Origin: Actinomycetes bacterium
GTDB lineage: Bacteria; Actinomycetota; Actinomycetes; Actinomycetales; Cellulomonadaceae
Reading direction: 5' to 3'
Assembly: GCA_023461115.1 (NCBI GenBank)
Contig: JAEWOA010000190.1
Location: 1-6,505, forward strand
Length of the DNA stretch: 6,505 nucleotides
The notes below the pieces were generated by a model, which searched no databases, was not told the origin of the DNA, and worked only from the letters and a program-made list of their open reading frames with translations. Shown in pieces: positions 5,708 through 6,505 of the stretch (position 1 is the first letter of the stretch; each line of letters begins with the position of its first letter). Made by a program: the position numbers and the translations under genes.

Positions 5708-6505
5708 TTATCGAGCAGGCCGCTGCAACTTGCGCATCGCCACCCCGCCGACGATCGCCGCCGCGGCCCCGACGAGCGCGGCCACGGGCACCACCACGAA
5801 CGCGGTGTGGATACCGAGCGCGTCGGCCAGCGCCCCCAGCAGGAACGGCGCGACGCCGATCGCGAGCCCGCCGGCGAGCGTCGCGCGGGCCTGCGCGGCA
5901 TCCCCAGCGGACGGCGCGGTGGCCAGGAGCAGCGCGACCGAGAGCGGGTACTGGGCGCCGTACCCGAGCCCCGCGACGAAGAGGCCCACGAGCGCGACGG
6001 CCGGCGTCTGCGCGGTCCACAACACCGCCCACCCGACGATCGCGACGCCGAACGCCGCCGAGAGCAGGTGCGCGGGCGAGATCCGCAGCGAGATCGGCGC
6101 GACGACGAACCGGATCAGGGACATGCCGAGCACGAGGCCGGCGGTGGTCGCGGTGGCGATGCCCGCGCCGGCGCCGGTCTGCGCGCGCACCAGGTCCGTG
6201 GACCAGTACGTCGTCGCGTTCTCGAGCGCGATGGCCGCGACGATCGCGGCCAGGAAGCACCAGCCCGCGAACGTCGCGTGCGAGCGGCGGGGGCGCTCGT
6301 CGTCGACGACCTGGACCGCGAGCGCCTCCACCGAGCCGATCACCGGCTCCACGCCATGCGGCCCGGTGAGCGAGACGTCGGCGTGCGGGTGCGCGTCGAG
6401 GGCGGCCGCACGCGGACCGCGGGTCGGCGGCGTCATCGCGCCGCCCACGGGGTTGCGGGACGTGAGCACGGCGCCGAGCACCGCGAGCGCCGCGGTGACC
6501 GCGAC
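5708..6505 (-). CDS. MFS transporter, C-terminal half (N-terminus off the right edge)
   Basis: The visible 265 residues end at a TAA (5708-5710) and are open to the right edge, so the gene is 5'-truncated by the window. The first residues (VAVTAALAVLGAVLTSR) look like the end of transmembrane helix 6. A polar, His- and Pro-containing loop of about 55 residues follows, matching the long central cytoplasmic loop of a 12-helix major facilitator. Six hydrophobic stretches then correspond to helices 7-12: FAGWCFLAAIVAAIALENAT, IATATTAGLVLGMSLIRFVV, LLSAAFGVAIVGWAVLW, VALVGLFVAGLGYGAQYPLS, TLAGGLAIGVAPFLLGALAD and AFVVVPVAALVGAAAAIVGG. The tail RKLQRPAR is basic, as expected for a cytoplasmic end. 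The substrate cannot be read from this half. The downstream cytoplasmic xylanase, 46 bp away on the same strand, suggests uptake of xylo-oligosaccharides or a related sugar. A drug exporter of the same superfamily is the main alternative. Confidence 0.82.
   Translation of the reverse strand, partial: VAVTAALAVLGAVLTSRNPVGGAMTPPTRGPRAAALDAHPHADVSLTGPHGVEPVIGSVEALAVQVVDDERPRRSHATFAGWCFLAAIVAAIALENATTYWSTDLVRAQTGAGAGIATATTAGLVLGMSLIRFVVAPISLRISPAHLLSAAFGVAIVGWAVLWTAQTPAVALVGLFVAGLGYGAQYPLSVALLLATAPSAGDAAQARATLAGGLAIGVAPFLLGALADALGIHTAFVVVPVAALVGAAAAIVGGVAMRKLQRPAR

Noticed and set aside
5662..5901. Longer xylanase start at 5901
   Set aside because: The extra 80 residues are rich in Arg, Ser and Trp, overlap the end of the MFS gene in another frame, and have no GH10 similarity. 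The GTG at 5661 has a good ribosome site.
4381..6369. 662-codon open frame on the plus strand
   Set aside because: It is antisense to the xylanase and MFS genes, with Arg/His/Ala-rich composition and no domain.

Overview
The window is very GC-rich DNA, with G or C dominating third codon positions and several GTG starts. This fits a high-GC actinobacterium. A GH10 xylanase beside a sugar-type MFS porter suggests a plant-polymer degrader of the Cellulomonas/Cellulosimicrobium kind, but the genus is an inference. Nearly all of the 6.5 kb is coding. There are six protein genes: two run off the window edges and four are complete. I saw no RNA genes, insertion sequences or CRISPR arrays.

Left part (1-1494). 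A large ATP-binding transcriptional regulator of the MalT/LAL type is read leftwards from an ATG at 1261. It continues past the left edge, so its tetratricopeptide-like middle and any LuxR-type C-terminus are missing. A 233-bp divergent intergenic region separates it from the next unit and holds a candidate promoter for each direction.

Middle part (1495-3551). This is a two-gene rightward operon: a small ArsR-family repressor with no cysteine, then a SulP (SLC26) anion transporter with a C-terminal STAS domain. The transporter's GTG start overlaps the repressor's stop by four bases. An exact 18-bp palindrome lies just downstream of a candidate -10 box and looks like the repressor's own operator. 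The simplest model is an autoregulated unit in which an unknown signal releases the repressor and allows anion uptake.

Right part (3557-6505). This leftward operon comprises an MFS transporter (N-terminal half off the right edge), a GH10 xylanase without a signal peptide, and a SpoU/TrmH-type RNA methyltransferase. The xylanase stop and methyltransferase start overlap as ATGA. The MFS protein and cytoplasmic xylanase plausibly import and cut short xylo-oligosaccharides. The methyltransferase is probably a co-transcribed housekeeping passenger. The SulP and methyltransferase genes converge with only 5 bp between stop codons, and an interrupted hairpin spans both stops.

No clearly new system is visible. 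The most useful leads are the metal-ligand-free ArsR with its clean operator in front of a SulP porter, the divergent intracellular GH10 enzyme with a non-standard nucleophile motif, and the shared stop-codon hairpin.
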